DNA from: Clostridia bacterium
GTDB taxonomy: Bacteria; Bacillota; Clostridia; UBA1381
Assembly (NCBI GenBank): GCA_900751685.1
Contig: CAADSR010000230.1
Location: forward strand, 1-6,901
Direction of reading: 5' to 3'
DNA: 6,901 bases
This document shows positions 4,598 to 6,901 of the stretch, one piece after another (within the stretch, counting starts at the first letter, position 1; every line of letters begins with the position of its first letter). The position numbers and the translations under genes are program-made. Under the pieces are notes generated by a model. It ran no database searches. It was not told where the DNA came from and saw only the letters and a program-made list of their open reading frames with translations.

Positions 4598-5872
4598 TTA
4601 TTTTCCATTTAATTTTTCAAATTCACCAATTGAAATCGTCCTGGTGTGTTTCGTATGGGACCATTCTGTTTTGTTTTTATCGATCATTCCCTGCAGAGTG
4701 ATCGGGATCCATGTAAAGTTATAAACGATGTACGCCAAATACGCCAGGATCATTTTAAACGAGAATGTTTTCCGCTCGAACGATACGACGAACGGCACAT
4801 ACAAAAACTGCAATACAACAATGATATTCCAAATAATTGGATTATCAAAGATATACGACACCTGGAAAAAGCCGAAGTCACCCGTCGGATGGAACGTCTG
4901 GGCCCACGCCATAAAGGTGATGATACCCAGGGCTAGGATCCGCACTGGCTGCAATAAATAAACAGCGCAGTCAAATGCGCGAAGGCTCCGTTCCTTTACA
5001 GCCTTCTTCATTAACTTGCCCCAGAAACGCGATGCAACATCACAATGCCCCTGCATCCAGCGCTTTCTCTGCCGCCAGGACTGCTTCAAGGTCAACGGTT
5101 TTTCATCATAGATCACCGCATCATGCGCCCATGCTACACGCTCATTATTCAGCGCCAATTTCATTGTAAATTCCATATCCTCAGTCAGGCAAGTCGCTCC
5201 CCAGCCAAGTTTTTTCAAGGTTTCAAGCGCAATAATGAAGCCTGTACCACTGAGCTGGCAGCACAGCCCCAAACGGTAGCGGGGTAATTGGAAAATTCGG
5301 TTGATGCTCCAAAAACTCAGGGAATAAGAGCTTGTGATCCAGGAATCATATGGGTTTTTGCTGTCCACATACCCCTGCACGACCTTATAACCCCGGTTCG
5401 CCTGACGGTTCATTGCTTTCAAAAATTTATTTGACACTAAATTATCCGCGTCAAAAATTGAAATATAATCATACTGTCTTTCCATGCGGTACAGCCGGTC
5501 AAACATCCATTCCAATGCGTAACCTTTTCCCCGCTTTTCCGGATTCACACGTTCGTAAACGATGGCTCCGGCATCTCTTGCCACTTGTGCGGTATTGTCG
5601 TCACAATTGTCGGCAATTACAAAAATATCATATGCTTCCTTTGGATAATCCAACTTTTTAAGTGATTCGATCAGGTTTGCGATCACCATCTCCTCGTTAT
5701 GCGCGGATACAATCAACGCAAAAGTATTGGTTTTATCACTTTTAATTTCATTTTTATCCCGCCTTGGAATAAATCCAAAAAAACCAATGACTAGGTAATA
5801 CAAACCGATTGATAACGAAAATACTTGGAGAATGATACTGATAATCGTTATTATCGTGTGCCCTTCCAACAT
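4598..5872 (-). CDS. membrane family 2 glycosyltransferase, processive glycan synthase type
   Basis: The 424-residue protein resembles BcsA/PgaC/hyaluronan-synthase-like GT2 enzymes, which add sugars from nucleotide donors and often export the growing glycan. One membrane segment lies at residues about 7-35. The cytosolic GT-A domain follows: SAHNE (56-60), DNCDD (88-92), the metal-binding DAD (141-143), the catalytic-base TED (230-232) and QRKRW (268-272), the acceptor-site motif of processive enzymes. About three more membrane segments follow (300-325, 346-366, 372-398). There is no PilZ domain. The frame also has an ATG 8 codons upstream (5896), but that one lacks a ribosome binding site, while GGAGG lies 8 bases before the ATG at 5872, so the shorter form is chosen. 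It has its own promoter and terminator. The sugar and product are unknown; no deacetylase or exporter gene is adjacent. Confidence 0.9.
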   Translation of the reverse strand: MLEGHTIITIISIILQVFSLSIGLYYLVIGFFGFIPRRDKNEIKSDKTNTFALIVSAHNEEMVIANLIESLKKLDYPKEAYDIFVIADNCDDNTAQVARDAGAIVYERVNPEKRGKGYALEWMFDRLYRMERQYDYISIFDADNLVSNKFLKAMNRQANRGYKVVQGYVDSKNPYDSWITSSYSLSFWSINRIFQLPRYRLGLCCQLSGTGFIIALETLKKLGWGATCLTEDMEFTMKLALNNERVAWAHDAVIYDEKPLTLKQSWRQRKRWMQGHCDVASRFWGKLMKKAVKERSLRAFDCAVYLLQPVRILALGIITFMAWAQTFHPTGDFGFFQVSYIFDNPIIWNIIVVLQFLYVPFVVSFERKTFSFKMILAYLAYIVYNFTWIPITLQGMIDKNKTEWSHTKHTRTISIGEFEKLNGK

Positions 5873-5933
5873 TCTTAGTCCCTCCACATTAATCATCCTA
5901 CATTAACTCAGCTCATCAACACATATCTTTTTC

Positions 5934-5962
5934 ATTTTACTCTAAATACATCAAAAAATCAA
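5934..5962 (-). promoter_or_regulatory. promoter of the glycosyltransferase gene
   Basis: TTGATT (5962-5957) and TAAAAT (5939-5934) on the minus strand are 17 bases apart. The leader to the ATG at 5872 is about 55 nt. Upstream lies AT-rich DNA with a tandem AATATTTTTGA repeat (about 5981-6001), which could act as an UP-like element. Confidence 0.6.
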
Positions 5963-6051
5963 TTGAATTTCAACAATTAAAATATTTTTGAAATATTTTT
6001 GTAGAAATACCTTACAAATGCGATGAATCAATGTACGATTATTGTGTACTT

Positions 6052-6204
6052 TTAAAGGGAAACCGACTGACAATATAAATAAACACACAGACAGATCCAC
6101 ATTAAAACAAAAGTAAATCCAGCAAGGGATTTGTAAAGCCTTTTTTTCTGCTCTTGCTGGGCATACATCTTTACTGCAATATACTCATCATAATTTCTAA
6201 CCAT
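6052..6204 (-). CDS. small single-pass membrane protein of unknown function, 50 aa
   Basis: The frame encodes a charged N-terminal part of about 25 residues (MVRNYDEYIAVKMYAQQEQK, then KRLYK), one hydrophobic helix at about 26-46 (LAGFTFVLMWICLCVYLYC) and a short polar end. The positive KKRLYK stretch before the helix predicts the N-terminus inside the cell. The start is well supported by AAAAGGAG ending 7 bases before ATG. It sits between the glycosyltransferase (180 bases downstream, same strand, with its own promoter) and the divergent Clp gene. No consensus promoter was found upstream: a TATACT -10 at 6250-6245 lacks a good -35, but two palindromes are present there. I do not recognise the family and infer only that it is a real small membrane protein. 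Confidence 0.7.
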   Translation of the reverse strand: MVRNYDEYIAVKMYAQQEQKKRLYKSLAGFTFVLMWICLCVYLYCQSVSL

Positions 6205-6253
6205 TTTCTTGCTCCTTTTCTCGTTTGTAAGTTGTCCTATTACTAGTATATGC

Positions 6254-6265
6254 TGGTAATTACCA
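6254..6265. promoter_or_regulatory. 12-bp perfect palindrome in the divergent promoter region
   Basis: TGGTAATTACCA is a perfect palindrome directly upstream of the possible TATACT -10 (6250-6245) of the small membrane-protein gene. It would lie in the promoter spacer and could be a regulator binding site. The regulator is unknown. Confidence 0.35.
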
Positions 6266-6270
6266 TTTTA

Positions 6271-6290
6271 TTCCATGTTCTTGTATGGAA
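6271..6290. promoter_or_regulatory. inverted repeat TTCCAT-N8-ATGGAA
   Basis: Perfect 6-bp arms at 6271-6276 and 6285-6290 lie between the divergent small membrane-protein gene and the Clp gene. Together with the palindrome 6 bases away they suggest an operator cluster. Confidence 0.35.
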
Positions 6291-6322
6291 AGTGAACAAT
6301 TTGTAAATAACATAAAAAAGGC

Positions 6323-6351
6323 TTTTCACAAAGTTTTTCTTGTGGTATAAT
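6323..6351 (+). promoter_or_regulatory. promoter of the Clp ATPase gene
   Basis: A perfect TATAAT (6346-6351) with a TGn extended -10 is 17 bases from a weak -35 TTTTCA (6323-6328). The spacer holds an imperfect inverted repeat, CACAAAG / CTTGTG (6327-6344), that could be an operator. The predicted start near 6358 leaves a leader of about 105 nt. No CtsR or CIRCE heat-shock operator was seen. Confidence 0.7.
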
Positions 6352-6365
6352 GCAACTGTTATAAA

Positions 6366-6456
6366 GCGCCCGCTTCCCCGCTTTTGTCTTCGGTGGCAAA
6401 GACAGCGAGGGCGCAATGGTTAAAATCTGTGCCGTGGCCACAGCGGCAGAATGGAG
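6366..6456 (+). promoter_or_regulatory. structured 5' leader of the Clp ATPase gene
   Basis: The leader has a GC-rich long hairpin closed by GCGCCC / GGGCGC (6366-6371 with 6409-6414), with inner pairs CGCT/AGCG and GTCTT/AAGAC. A second site has two mutually exclusive stems: CTGTG/CACAG (6427-6443) or TGCCG/CGGCA (6430-6448). The ribosome binding site GGAG (6453-6456) follows at once. There is no T-run, so control of translation or RNA stability is more likely than attenuation. The last 14 bases (6443-6456) are identical to the galE leader. Confidence 0.45.
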
Positions 6457-6462
6457 CTTGTT

Positions 6463-6901
6463 ATGAATTTATGTTCCAAATGTAAGGTCAATCCTGCTGT
6501 TTTGTTTATCACCAAAATGGAAGGGGATAAAACAACAAACGAAGGTCTTTGCTTATCGTGTGCAAGGGAAATGGGGATCGCCCCATTAAATCAAATGATT
6601 GACCAGCTTGGTATTAAAGATGATGATTTAGACGCATTAAACACCCAGATGTCAGAGTTCATGGGCAACATGGACGGACTGGCAACGGATGAAAATATGG
6701 AGCAAATGCTGCAGGAAATCAGCAGCGGCGATACGGACGAAGGCGGCGCAGCAACCGCCCCCCTTGGTTTTTTAAGTAATTTCTTTGGCGGTGCCGGAGA
6801 AAACGGCGCAAAAGCCGGGGAAAAAAGAGCAGAAAAAACAGCTGCCCCGAAAAAGCCGAAGAAAAAAACGATGCTGGATACCTACGGCACGAACCTGACC
6901 G
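6463..6901 (+). CDS. Clp protease ATP-binding subunit with N-terminal zinc finger, 5' part
   Basis: The first 146 codons are present and the gene continues beyond the window. Residues 4-33 carry two CxxC pairs (Cys4/Cys7 and Cys30/Cys33), a zinc finger as in ClpE and McsA. A methionine-rich, acidic helical region (about 40-90) and a flexible Gly/Ala/Lys linker follow. TMLDTYGTNLT at the window edge is the normal entry into the first AAA+ module of HSP100/Clp ATPases, which rules out the short adaptor McsA. Such proteins unfold substrates for ClpP in the cytoplasm during protein-quality control. The start is set by GGAG 6 bases before the ATG at 6463. A ClpE-like protein of Clostridia is the best reading. 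The Walker motifs are out of view. The gene has its own promoter and a long structured leader, and is divergent from the small membrane-protein gene. Confidence 0.85.
   Translation, partial: MNLCSKCKVNPAVLFITKMEGDKTTNEGLCLSCAREMGIAPLNQMIDQLGIKDDDLDALNTQMSEFMGNMDGLATDENMEQMLQEISSGDTDEGGAATAPLGFLSNFFGGAGENGAKAGEKRAEKTAAPKKPKKKTMLDTYGTNLT

Noticed and set aside
6300..6462. CtsR or CIRCE heat-shock operator upstream of the Clp gene.
   Set aside because: Neither the GGTCAAA heptad pair nor the TTAGCACTC-N9-GAGTGCTAA palindrome is present.
1..6901. CRISPR arrays, tRNA or rRNA genes, and complete insertion sequences.
   Set aside because: No regularly spaced repeats, no cloverleaf or rRNA motifs, and no transposase frame with terminal inverted repeats were seen.

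Overview
The window looks like a chromosomal segment of a low-to-middle-GC anaerobic member of the Clostridia (Bacillota). The grounds are strong AGGAGG-type ribosome binding sites, sigma-A-like promoters, T-rich intrinsic terminators, a bacterial membrane pyrophosphatase with the signature of the K+-dependent class, and a Clp ATPase with an N-terminal CxxC/CxxC zinc finger. The species cannot be named from the sequence alone.

Layout. The left edge holds the C-terminal third of the membrane pyrophosphatase (1-674, +), then galE (748-1764, +), closed by a 20-bp terminator hairpin. From about 1855 to 3065 lies an AT-rich island with no long gene. It contains a promoter-to-terminator unit for a probable small RNA (1966-2119, +), a compact locus that looks like a type I toxin-antitoxin module (2194-2499), a 72-residue Xre/Cro-type regulator (2601-2819, -), and a gene remnant without a start codon (2902-3072, +). 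On the minus strand follow rhaA, L-rhamnose isomerase (3151-4413), with its own promoter and a cre/LacI-type operator; a processive-type family 2 glycosyltransferase (4598-5872); and a short uncharacterised membrane-protein gene (6052-6204). Divergent from these, at the right edge, a structured leader precedes the start of a zinc-finger Clp ATPase gene (6463-6901, +, cut by the window).

The most interesting part is the probable type I toxin-antitoxin locus. A 20-24-residue hydrophobic peptide with a lysine-rich tail is encoded on the minus strand behind a near-perfect Shine-Dalgarno sequence, which is itself held in a hairpin. The mRNA would begin with a blunt 5' stem-loop and has a perfect 10-nt match between leader and stop-codon region, able to close the message on itself. 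A convergent RNA of about 100 nt, with a consensus promoter and terminator, overlaps the 3' end of the toxin message. It shares a 15-nt sequence and a hairpin with the toxin leader. I do not recognise the peptide as a named family.

The other genes are separate housekeeping or metabolic units: sugar nucleotide interconversion (galE), rhamnose use (rhaA), surface glycan synthesis (glycosyltransferase), ion pumping and protein quality control. An unexpected link is that galE and the Clp gene share an identical 14-nt leader segment ending in the ribosome binding site, each time directly after a hairpin.
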